Below, piece by piece: positions 55,447 to 64,000 of a stretch of DNA of 64,000 nt. This stretch comes from Malachius bipustulatus. Taxonomy: Eukaryota; Arthropoda; Insecta; Coleoptera; Melyridae. Position 1 is the stretch's first letter; each line of letters begins with the position of its first letter. The stretch spans positions 24,647,867-24,711,866 of the forward strand of contig OU342630.1 in NCBI GenBank assembly GCA_910589415.1, read 5' to 3'. A program made the position numbers and the translations under genes. The notes beneath the pieces are model-generated. The model was not told the origin of the DNA. It ran no database searches and saw only the letters and a program-made list of their open reading frames with translations.

Positions 55447-55995
55447 CCGGGTGTCCTGCTAAGGTCGGCCACCGGCCATATCTCGGAAACTAATGGGCCT
55501 AGAACCTCAAATTAAAAAAATTCCAGAGCACAAGTAAGTGATCACGAGAAATTCAATGAAAATATTTTCGAGATGGCCGCACTTCCGAAAATACAGGAAG
55601 TCGACACCAGCTTCGTTATTTTAACGGGAATACCTTGTAAATTATTATAATTTTTAAATGTCTGAGGAAATCGAATACTGGTTGTTTTTACCATTGGAAT
55701 TTAGATTGAGCGGTTTATGAGTTATAAACAAGCGAAAATCGGAATTTTCTAACTCAAAGCAATGTAGAACTAGAACGGCTCGAGATATCTAAAAAAACGG
55801 TTTACATGTCCCTATCCTAACTTTTCATGTTTCATCCCACTATGTGGAGTAAATTTCAATATAGTGTGATGGAAATTATCAGATTTTTCATCACCCTGTA
55901 TTAAAATTTAAACCACATTGTAGGATACCATGTGAAAATTTAAGATAGGGACATGTAAACCATTTTAAAATATCTTGAGCCGTTCTAGTTCCTCC
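55447..55995. mobile_element. MITE plus overlapping foldback
   Basis: CCGGGTGTCCTGCTAAGGTC at 55447 (after TA) and CACCCTG to 55898 (before TA) could be termini of one CAGGGTG-type element. Independently, GAACTAGAACGGCTCGAGAT (55768) is inverted at about 55973-55992, with arms of about 100 bases through TTTACATGTCCCTATC. The foldback straddles the right terminus, so the nesting order is unclear. Confidence 0.55.
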
Positions 55996-56698
55996 AAGCA
56001 CAGAAGGCATTCAAGGCTGTTCGCTAAAACGACCTGTATAGCAGATGATGATTCAGCTGCCAGGGCTCAGTATATTGACCTATTAGGGCTTTCAGTTCTT
56101 TCCTGTTAAGCTCCAATAGTTCTTTTGTCCTTTTGCTCGAAGTGACCTGTGTAAAGGTTGGTCTTCGAATGGTCTAATCTTGGCAAGTTTTACCAGTGCT
56201 GGAGGAGTTCCCTCTCAGCCCAGTTTCGTATTCTTGTTATTGCAATATCCGGTGATATGACAAATGTTGGTTCTGGTTAGATAAATTCGGATTCGGTACC
56301 TTTTCTGGCTAGAGAGTCGGCGAGTTCGTTCTATCCATATCCAGCATAGCCCTGAATCCAGATCAGAGTTGCTTCGTTGCTTCGTTGCTGTTTGCTAGAG
56401 CATTCAATGTTAGTTGGCAGTTCCAGACCAGGTTGGACTTGCAGTGGCTGGAGCTAAGGGCTTTAGATCCGCGTGGCTATGTCTAAAAATAAATTTATTG
56501 ATGTGCGCTGGCATCTTTTCATGAAACTGTGCACAGAGCTCCATGGCATAGATTTCGGCCTGGAAGGTGGTTGCCTGAAGGCTCAGGCTCGAGAAGACTC
56601 TCTTCTCCGAGTCAGCGCTACACACCCTAGCTCCAGTTCTTGTGGATGACTTAGATCTATCGGTGAACCAACTTCAATCTGCTGTCAAGAGTGACAGT
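55992..56698 (-). pseudogene. LOA-like LINE copy 3, decayed internal RNase H fragment
   Basis: Minus-strand similarity to copy 1 from the ORF2 Cys/His motif (about 56010) back to the start of RNase H (about 56690). Examples: QAEIYAMELCAQ at the second RNase H block, and ASPTWSGTAN corresponding to the LVWNCQAAL block. The longest open piece is 56625-56410. Many frameshifts and substitutions, including an in-place GCTTCGTT duplication near 56375. More diverged than copy 2, so older. Both ends truncated. Confidence 0.8.
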
Positions 56699-58317
56699 GA
56701 GTGACGAGTAAGCACTCGCGGAATTACACACTCGCTACAAGCAGCCCTTGTAACTATTTCCGCTCTTATCTAAAATGTCATTTACACCTCTTTTTATGTA
56801 ATACTCTATTACATATTCAGGCAAGCAGACCAAAGATCTATTACTTACGTAAAATTTTACATTTGAATTATTACAAAATCAATTGTGATAATGCATTAGG
56901 AAACTACAAACATACTCTGGGTCGTGTCAACTAAATTAGCCATAACGTCATTGATAATAAAATTTCAAGGTTGCCAGTTTTCAAGACAGGATGAATTACT
57001 GATCAGTTTATGAGTTAGGTCAGGTAAAAACTTATTCAAAATAAAAACTGATAAGTCGTTATTTATCTTCCACAAGTGGCGGATAGCATAACACAAATAA
57101 ACGAATATCGTAAGATAAGACGGAAAATCTTCCTGCGCATGTGAATGACATTCATAAATTATGCAGAAAGTAATAACTTGACAGCTGCTTTCATTCAAAT
57201 AAATACGACTACATGGTTCAGTCCTACCACCTCAAATCATATCATTACACGCTGAGAGGTGTATGTGCTTTGTGTACATAAGGTTGGTATAAAGATGTTA
57301 GTATTCGTGACGTCATGACCAGTTTAGCTGACATGACCCATACATAACTTGACTTTTGCATTTTTCATTTTACATCATTTTACAGCCCTGAATATGTATA
57401 TTAATTATTGAAAGCTGTTCTGTTTTAGTCTCAATTTTGCTACATACGTGTTATAGGTATTTCATGTTTCTCGTCTCTTTGCGAGACTGGCCTGCTTCCG
57501 TGCTGTTTATTCACACTTCTTATCTAACTAAATTGCGTTAAGCCTTGGCAGATAAACACATAAAATATTCATACATGTTATGCAAAGTAACAGCTACAAG
57601 TCGTGTTCTCTGAATTTTTTATCGTCTATGATCACAATTGCTACTGTTGCTTTCACACACAGTGAGTGAGCAAAACGCTGCCTATAATACCTACTGTAAT
57701 AAAAACATAATGCAGAATCTTTAATAATCGTCAGATAGAGGATCAAGCTTTTTCGACCTATAAATAATACCTAAATTATATTTTTCAAGCAGTCAAAAAT
57801 AATTTCCATCTTGAAACCCAGGGAAAACTATAAAATTAAATGTTCCTGGTAGGTAACAACTACAAAATCAATATCCCGCACCGTAACATCAGAGGTTTGT
57901 ACTTAGCTATTTATCAAAATCGACACAATCCAAGCTACGAAATTAAAAATTACCTACCGAATTTTTCAAATCTACCGCTAATATAATGAGCCATAATATA
58001 AATGTAAGGACGCTGAATGTACGGGACAAATAACAGAGACTTGGATGTGCTACTGCATCTCGTTGACAATATGAATACAAGAGTGAGACTAAACTGCATG
58101 CAGCTCTAGTTTAGGAATAACAGCAACGATCATCAAAAAACGTCGAAAGGTTAAAAAAAATCAATTTTATAGTTATTTATGTATGAAGGGTGTTAAAGCC
58201 CCAACTAAAATGTTTTTTATATTTTTGTAAATAATACTTTTTGTTTTGTTTTGGGTAGGGAAATAATTAGAATTTGCCATTTCCATTAATTTAATTGACT
58301 TGCTCGGGATATTTATT
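56699..58317. other. No recognisable gene
   Basis: AT-rich, frames under 80 codons, nothing recognised. Confidence 0.4.
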
Positions 58318-58575
58318 TTATTTTACGTGAAAAAAATAATCGCCTGGCTTCCCCACTTGCTTCTGCGTCAAGAGGAAGAAGAGTCGTCGTGTCGCCGCCT
58401 CGAAGGAGGTTCGTTGGTTTTTGGTTAGCTGAAAATACGCCGCGGTACGCTGGTGCCAAATTTTTTTTCGTTTCGTTCGTGCTCTGCCACTTCTACAAGC
58501 TCCATTTCTAGGCCTAGAACCGAATCCACCCCAGCTTCGCCAAAAGGTAAGTGGTTCAGTTGTCAGGCGATTCAT
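58318..58575. other. GC-richer island with open frame and nearby GTAAGT
   Basis: Minus-strand frame of 85 codons (58575-58318), rich in R, K, W and F, of no recognised family. On the plus strand the island ends in CAAAAG followed by GTAAGT (58545-58556), which would suit the 3' edge of a first exon, possibly untranslated. No partner exon was found in the window. Confidence 0.3.
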
Positions 58576-58683
58576 ATCGTTTAAAATTTCGATTCATACA
58601 GTCCACTTATTAATACCTATTCGTAGGTATACTTCAATTTTTTCGAGAACCTAGATTCGTCTAGGCTCATTCATAAACAAAGG

Positions 58684-58788
58684 GAGTTATGAGGATGTTA
58701 ATTACAGAGGGAAATATATTGCAATCCCGAGGGACGTTAGTCCCGAGGAATTGTTAAGTTGCCCGATGTTATTAACATCCAATAACTC
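58684..58788. repeat. Imperfect hairpin
   Basis: GAGTTATGAGGATGTTAATT (58684) pairs with AATAACATC/AACATCCAATAACTC near 58768-58788. The loop contains a second small stem, GGGAC...GTCCC (58731-58744). Confidence 0.55.
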
Positions 58789-59084
58789 ACGTGATACATA
58801 AATAATTTTATTTCATACAAAATGAAATATAAAAACCAAATCTGTTGGTTTTTAAAACTAAACGAATAATAATGCTTTCTGATTATTAAACGAATGTTTT
58901 TAGTAATTGAGTAAGCATGATTATTGATTACTATGGATATATCAACTGAAAAGTTTATAGTAGAATATGTTTATAATTACGGTAACCAAGGGTTTATCTA
59001 TAGTTAGAATGTACGAGTATTAGTATGAAAATAAATGATAGCTATTTATGATATTAGTGTTAAAAGCGAGGTTGAAAGTGAAGT

Positions 59085-59170
59085 TTTATTTTGTGAGTGA
59101 AAAGGTTTGTGAAATGAGCGAAGCGTAGCGGAGCGAATTTAACAAATTTCACGAATAAATAAAATCACTT
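59085..59170. repeat. Hairpin with a GAGCGAAGCG-type loop
   Basis: AAGTGAAGTTTTATTTTGTG (59085) pairs imperfectly with CACGAATAAATAAAATCACTTTT (to 59174). The loop core AGCGAAGCGTAGCGGAGCGA (59117-59136) matches 3983-4002 at all but one position. Unknown function. Confidence 0.6.
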
Positions 59171-59651
59171 TTAAGACGAATATCATACAATGGTTTTTGT
59201 AAAACTGCTCTATTATGATAATAAAATTGATGAATTTAGAATGACACTCAACTTCAAATTGCATTTTAAAATATTACAGATAACAACAAATGTACTATGC
59301 ATAGCAACCGTTGCCGACGCTATGGTTACTAATAAATGCGTGCATACAAATAAAAGAAATGTCATAATAATTATTATTAATTGCAATTTCTGAACAATTA
59401 TTATTGTCTTGAATACTTGACTAGGTACTTATTTTTTATTAATATGTTTGCCAGTAATAAAAAGAATATGAAAAAATCTTACTACCTATAATTTTGTCTT
59501 TATAATTATTTTTATTGAACCACTTATTTGATTATATAATATATTTGATGAATTTTATTGGGACTTAGGTTCTAATTTAAATTTGCCACTAAAGATTCTT
59601 TACAGAACAAATTAGAAAAACTTTCGTACAGCATGCGAGGAGAAGACTGAA

Positions 59652-59699
59652 GACATGGACGGCACCGTTTCGTCCTTATTATGGACTCATCAGCATATC
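59652..59699 (-). ncRNA. Hammerhead ribozyme (left arm)
   Basis: The minus strand has the same sequence as the right-arm ribozyme: CTGATGA at 59693-59687, stem II GTCC/GGAC with a 7-base loop, GAAA, a short stem III, and GTC at the cleavage site, with stem I GATATG/CATGTC. All conserved core positions are present. Predicted to self-cleave RNA transcribed from the minus strand. Confidence 0.88.
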
Positions 59700-60604
59700 A
59701 TATCAGTCAGCTCTAAACCACACATGCTATACGAAATTTAGAAGTTGTATCTATTCTAACTGGTGTTTTCGTTTTGTAGTGACCTTTAATTTTCAAATGA
59801 GTGAGTAGGCAACCAGAGAAACGTGCGTGTCTTTATATAGTATTATCCTCGCTATAACAGTAGAGTTTTCATGGATTTATGAATTTTACACTACTAATGC
59901 AGAGGTTTCTATTAATTCAAGAACTACACATTGATTCTCATAAGTATATACCTACCCACATTCATTTTCAAGCTAATTTTATTGAATTTTTACTGATGTG
60001 TGTTTATAAATTAGATGTTAATACACGAATTAAGATGTTATGGCACATTTTTTCACCCTGGCCTTTTTAGATTTATAATTATTTTTATTGAACCACTTAT
60101 TTGATTATATAATATATTTGATGAATTTTATTGGGACTTAGGTTCTAATTGCAAGCTTAGAACCTAAGTCCCAATAAAATTCATCAAATATATTATATAA
60201 TCAAATAAGTGGTTCAATAAAAATAATTATAAATCTAAAAAGGCCAGGGTGAAAAAATGTGCCATAACATCTTAATTCGTGTAGTAACATCTAATTTATA
60301 AATACACATCAGTAAAAATTCAATAAAATTAGCTTGAAAATGAATGTGGGTAGGTATATACTTAGAGAATCAATGTGTAGTTCTTGAATTAATAGAAACC
60401 TCTGCATTAGTAGTGTAAAATTCATAAACCCATGAAAACTCTACTGTTATAGCGAGGATAATACTATATAAAGACACGCACGTTTCTCTGGTTGCCTACT
60501 CACTCATTTGAAAATTAAAGGTCACTACAAAACGAAAACACCAGTTAGAATAGATACAACTTCTAAATTTCGTATAGCATGTGTGGTTTAGAGCTGACTG
60601 ATAT

Positions 60605-60652
60605 GATATGCTGATGAGTCCATAATAAGGACGAAACGGTGCCGTCCATGTC
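60605..60652 (+). ncRNA. Hammerhead ribozyme (right arm)
   Basis: Plus strand: stem I GATATG (60605-60610) pairs with CATGTC (60647-60652). The core CTGATGA is 60611-60617. Stem II is GTCC-ATAATAA-GGAC (60618-60632). GAAA is 60633-60636. Stem III is ACG/CGT with loop GTGC, and cleavage is expected after C60646 of GTC. Every invariant base of the hammerhead consensus (C3, U4, G5, A6, G8, A9, G12, A13, A14, A15.1-U16.1, H17) is met. The very short stem III is the minimal form known from metazoan retroelements. Confidence 0.9.
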
Positions 60653-60843
60653 TTCAGTCTTCTCCTCGCATGCTGTACGAAAGTTTTTCTAATTTGTTCT
60701 GTAAAGAATCTTTAGTGGCAAATTTAAATTAGAACCTAAGTCCCAATAAAATTCATCAAATATATTATATAATTTTGTCTTATTTCATCATGAGAAAATG
60801 TAGTTCAATGAGAGAATGTAAGTACAGAAAAAGTAGATAGAAT

Positions 60844-60938
60844 TACTTTTAACACGAGTGTTGTAAACTACTTGTCTTTTAACACTAGTGTTAAAAGTAC
60901 TTTTAACACGCTTCCATGTAAACAATCACTTTTAACAC
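60844..60938. repeat. Cluster of CTTTTAACAC motifs
   Basis: Four plus-strand copies and one inverted copy of CTTTTAACAC lie within 95 bases, two of them forming the palindrome CTTTTAACACTAGTGTTAAAAG at about 60875-60896. Isolated variants occur elsewhere (55378, 14930). Could be a protein-binding cluster or a decayed transposon end. Confidence 0.5.
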
Positions 60939-61826
60939 TGTCAGCTGTCGTTGCAAGTGTGACTTTTAATGGCAGTTGCACAAAAAAATCTTTTATTAAG
61001 GTGGGAATTTTTTGAAATTAAGTATATTGGAGTAATAAATATACGTAGTTTTGCGAAATATAATAACCTCTAATTATCAAATAAAAAAGCAAAAAATTAA
61101 AGGATTTTATCCGGTATCGTCAAAATGATGGCATTTATATAACATTCCATACAATATTATTGATATAGGTATGTAGGTTGCAGTGAAACGGGGATTATCC
61201 TAAATGAAATAATAGTTTAAATCTTTCCCGTGTCAATTTATTACATAATATTTTTATTTGTCTTTGAAATTATAAAAATAAATAAGTGTTTTCTCCTTAT
61301 AAGGATCTATAGTTGGTGCTCGGCAATGGGGATGCTTGGTAAAATATCAGTAATTTATGGGAATTCACCAGTAATCAAATCTAACAAAAATTCATGGCTA
61401 AATCAAATATTAGATATAATTTAATACATTTACAAGCACGAGCTCAAGTCTCAAGTGCTGGCCTTCCTACCTGAAACTCTTTAATAGACACAGTAAAATA
61501 CCTTAAATAAAATGGCCATTCATTGGTAAACCAAACACTACTTTGCTTCATTATTTACGTTTCAAAAACGATTAAATGGAAGGTTGCACAAGAGGCGAAA
61601 AACTCACAGTGGTGATTCCTCTGGTGGGTAACAGATTCCGCTACTCGTTGATCGGCTTTTGGGTAAAATGGTAACCCGTTGAAGGTCGTCGTTCACTATT
61701 CAAATATTCACCAATCACAGGTAACCTATGTCGACTGAGCTTTAAATGTTGAACTTGTCAGGATCGGTAGTATCTAATTTAGGATCTAATTTCTTATTTA
61801 ATATCCTATTGTGCAGATGAAATTTT
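60939..61826. other. No recognisable gene
   Basis: AT-rich, only a 64-codon plus-strand frame (61230-61424) with no domain. Confidence 0.4.
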
Positions 61827-61966
61827 TTCCATAAGGTCAAAGTCATCAGTACAGTCAGATGACACCCATTGTCTTGAACAACTTTTGTCTACACAATTTT
61901 TTTTTTGTTTCTGGCTTACAAACAGAGATATTCCGGTTCGAAGATTGAAATTACTCACCCTGTATG
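61827..61966. mobile_element. Terminal fragment of the 15.3-kb mariner-like family
   Basis: Matches the right end of the element at 15333-16861 (about 16722-16861): shared AGTACAGTCAGATGAC and TTGTCTTGAACAAC blocks, ending in ACTCACCCTG beside TA. The left part is absent. Confidence 0.75.
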
Positions 61967-62479
61967 CTTATATCGTTTATAGGCTGTCCCGTAACTAGAT
62001 GTCAAAGCTTAAGAGGGTATTTTTTGGACAATTTTAAGTTGAAAGTGATCTATTCACTTTTTTCCAAAACTCAAAAGTTAAGAAGTTATGAGCAATTTTA
62101 AATTTAACAGTAAACGAATCTGGTAGGAATTTATATTTTTTGTCGTATTGTCATGGTGATAATTATTTGATTTTTTTTGGTTTTGCGAAAAAGTGTATAG
62201 GGCACTTTTAGTGAAAAAATAATTGCCCCTAAGCTATAACCATGGAGTCACAGGCACCTTTATAATTCGTCGCGATGGAATTGCAAGGATCTATCTGCAT
62301 TTTTATAGAAATACTTATTTTAATGCGGTTCTATGCTCCATTTGAACTAGTTTAGTAATCCTAGCATCATCTGTGTGAGAATAACTGAAATGTCACTGTT
62401 AAAAAGTTCTATCTTGCTGCCTTTAAGCAAGGATCTTAGTATTATAAAGTTGTATGTACAGTCTAAAATGTTACAAGGT
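61967..62479. other. No recognisable gene
   Basis: Begins near an AGGCTGTCCCGTAACTAG string that resembles a transposon terminus but has no inverse partner in the window. The rest is AT-rich. Confidence 0.35.
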
Positions 62480-63611
62480 CCCTAAGGTCCACTCACAACT
62501 GGTCAAAGCCTAGGCGATTCCAGTCATGTGGTGGACAAGCCAACCTTACGTCCAAGATCGTGGGGACCGGGCAACGTGGTGCCACTTGTGAGTACCACGG
62601 CTAACAAGGCTCTGACAAAACATGGCACAAACCGTAAACCGCTAGGTGGCACAACGACCCCCGAGGTATATCACTGTCGTGACCTGCCTCGGGGTAGGGA
62701 CGCCAGGGGCACGGGGACTTGGCTTAACCGCCTGTCTGCGTGGATGAGGACCACTATAAAAACCTCCCCAAATCCACGGTATTGTGCGCGCCAATGGATG
62801 CATGGTCGAGGGGGAGCCCGGCAACTAGCGACAAACCTCGGGGAACCTGGCGCACCCCGTTGTATGTAGCCTGCTGCGTCATGGGGGATATGACGCAGTA
62901 CCTTTATTTCCCCCAATTCTCGTGTGACCAAAATGGACACCAATGACGAAAAAACAAAACAAACAACTGAGGGACTTCCACAAGAAGAAACCTCAGAACT
63001 TAGCATGGATGCACAGGATGTGGCAGGCCCCCAGAGCCATACCACCCTGGAACCTATGCAGGTAGAAACACACAGCTGTGCGGACTCGCAGGGAAGTAGC
63101 AGTGCTACAAGACCAGCGAGTACGACAGCTGCACAAAAAACAGCCTCAGGGGCCCAAATAGAAACCCCGAGACCTAAGTTGTCGGGTGCACAGCGTAGAA
63201 AGCTGGAAGTTGAATCCGCGAAAGCCGCTGGGGTACCAATCAAACCCAGAAGGCCGCGGACAAACCGCCAGCGAAAAAACCCTGATGGAGAGGCGGGACC
63301 CAGCAGAGCTTCAAAATCTGCAACACAGGGAACTGCCACACCATCTGCAAAAAGGCTAAGGTCAGAGGTAAGTACTCCATCCCCAGCGATGAGTGCAACC
63401 AAAGCCCTGGCCAAAAAGCCAAAGCATGAAGGGGAGACTGTGACCTCCGAGCCTGGCGCATCCTCACAGGGTGCTACTGGCTCCGGAGTAAGCTACAGTC
63501 AAGCCCTGACGGCTTTCAAAATGGCGGTAGTAATGGAAAGTTACCCCGAAGAGCACCTTCATTGAAGGACCCTCGAGAAACAGAGCTAAAAAGCTACTGG
63601 AACTCAAAAGG
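62480..63611 (+). mobile_element. Chimeric, internally deleted LOA-like LINE
   Basis: A GC-rich 5' UTR (about 62480-62932) containing TTGGCTTAACCGCCTG (62719-62734) as in copy 1, then an ORF1 cut short, then at 63555-63611 a 57-base segment matching copy 1 ORF2 (7146-7202, opposite strand) at 56 of 57 positions. All of the ORF1 C-terminus, the endonuclease, RT and most of RNase H are missing. The ORF1 is far more diverged from copy 1 than the ORF2 scrap is. The exact 5' boundary is uncertain. Confidence 0.8.
62933..63565 (+). pseudogene. LOA-like ORF1, truncated at the start of its DUF4780 domain
   Basis: The first ATG is 62933 (MDTNDEKTKQTT); 210 codons to a TGA created by the junction. It shares the ORF1 plan of copy 1: an acidic low-complexity head, PRPKLSGAQRRKLEVESAKA (compare SGAARKRLSRML), a basic linker with RRPRTNRQRKN, then SYSQALTAFKMAVVMESYPE, the beginning of the DUF4780-like domain. 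It ends just after EEHL, where ORF2 sequence begins. The short protein keeps the basic N-terminal part only. Confidence 0.8.
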
Positions 63612-63706
63612 TTTACGTGTTCTTTACATTTTTTACGTGTTATTTACATTGTTTACATATTCTTTACATTGTTTATTTACGTATTATTTACATTGTTTAC
63701 TATACG
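63612..63706. repeat. Minisatellite, about 20-bp period
   Basis: Units of the form TTTACGTGTTATTTACATTG are repeated about 4.5 times with small changes and one 4-base insertion. It begins exactly where the LINE-derived sequence stops, so it may be the tail of that insertion or a pre-existing repeat at the target. Confidence 0.75.
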
Positions 63707-64000
63707 TAATAATTCTTAACACGTAAGCGCCCATCCCTGGGCGGGTTTTTAGTTTTTTGCTGTTACAATTGACTTTTCAAAGTGGTGTTTTATTCAGAGG
63801 CGAATGTTCTTCTTCAACGCTTGGTTTATTCGCCAACATTTTAGTTAGCGTAATATTGAAAATCTGCACTCAACACTAGGCTATGAAAACTTCAAAAAGG
63901 AAATTGATCAGCTCTATGAAACCAATAAGATATGGAACCGGTGTCAGAGTTTGTACTAGGATGATGCAGGTGTCTTGCGATGGACAATAGCATAATTTTT
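63707..64000. other. No recognised gene; short open stretch at the right edge
   Basis: A small stem CCCA-TCCC-TGGG lies near 63730. The plus strand reads IENLHSTLGYENFKKEIDQL and on through NKIWNRCQSLY before a stop near 63959. It looks coding-like but is too short to identify and may continue something beyond the window. Confidence 0.3.

Larger units (their letters stand above)
59499..60768. mobile_element. Palindromic hammerhead-ribozyme element (inverted dimer)
   Basis: Two arms (59499-60148 and 60157-60768) are near-perfect inverse copies around the 8-base spacer TTGCAAGC. Each arm is a 573-bp unit plus a repeat of its first 40-77 bases: the block starting TTTATAATTATTTTTATTGA is at 59499 and 60072 and, inverted, on the other side. 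Each arm bears one hammerhead ribozyme. The whole is flanked by the 11-base direct repeat ATAATTTTGTC (59488-59498, 60769-60779), so it inserted as one unit with a retroelement-like duplication. No ORF. Hammerheads occur in Penelope-like elements and retrozymes, and this may be a non-autonomous relative. Confidence 0.85.

Noticed and set aside
62671..63414. Long minus-strand frame (247 codons) opposite the LOA-like ORF1
   Set aside because: It lies antisense to a recognisable ORF1 and its 5' UTR, is of skewed composition and shows no domain.
63725..63760. Stem followed by T-run resembling a bacterial terminator
   Set aside because: The genome is clearly animal; a Rho-independent terminator is not meaningful here.

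Overview
The window is repeat-dense, AT-rich animal DNA and reads as an insect genome. The evidence is LOA-, I- and R4-type LINEs, DUF4817/mariner-type transposases, a hAT MITE, a Ty3/gypsy element, a tRNA-derived SINE, and TIRs beginning CAGGGTG. I cannot fix the order from sequence alone. I see no intact host gene. The only non-transposon-like coding signal is a broken three-exon SAM-like fragment at 30.5-32.5 kb.

Layout. 0-1.6 kb: 3' end of an I/Jockey-type LINE. 1.8-4.6 kb: hairpin, a ~150-bp tandem array, a foldback MITE. 5.5-6.7 kb: possible LTR remnant. 6.8-12.4 kb: full-length LOA-like LINE on the minus strand with two open ORFs and an 11-bp target-site duplication. 15.3-17.2 kb: decayed mariner-like element abutting a second LOA 3' end. 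17.5-18.4 kb: long-TIR MITE. 19.0-23.5 kb: giant imperfect inverted repeat (arms ~1.7 kb) around a broken THAP exon, with two MITEs nested in its arms. 25.3-27.5 kb: R4/Dong-type LINE tails, two opposed transposase fragments, a SINE. 30.5-33.9 kb: broken spliced gene interrupted by a nested MITE, then another LINE RNase H remnant. 34.8-45.8 kb: very young Ty3/gypsy element on the minus strand with 2,789-bp LTRs, a G-patch protease, a proline-rich accessory ORF and a probable gag start exon inside the LTR. 48.5-49.9 kb: hAT MITE and a mariner-type deletion derivative that keeps only its helix-turn-helix. 55.4-56.7 kb: foldback and LOA remnant. 59.5-60.8 kb: a 1,270-bp palindromic element flanked by an 11-bp duplication and carrying two hammerhead ribozymes. 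62.5-63.7 kb: chimeric LOA-like copy ending in a minisatellite.

Most notable: the hammerhead-bearing inverted dimer built from 573-bp monomers (59499-60768); the gypsy element, whose gag lacks an early AUG and appears to get one by splicing from its LTR; and the ~4.5-kb THAP palindrome. The two autonomous-looking elements (LOA LINE, gypsy) are recent; most other material is decayed or nested debris.
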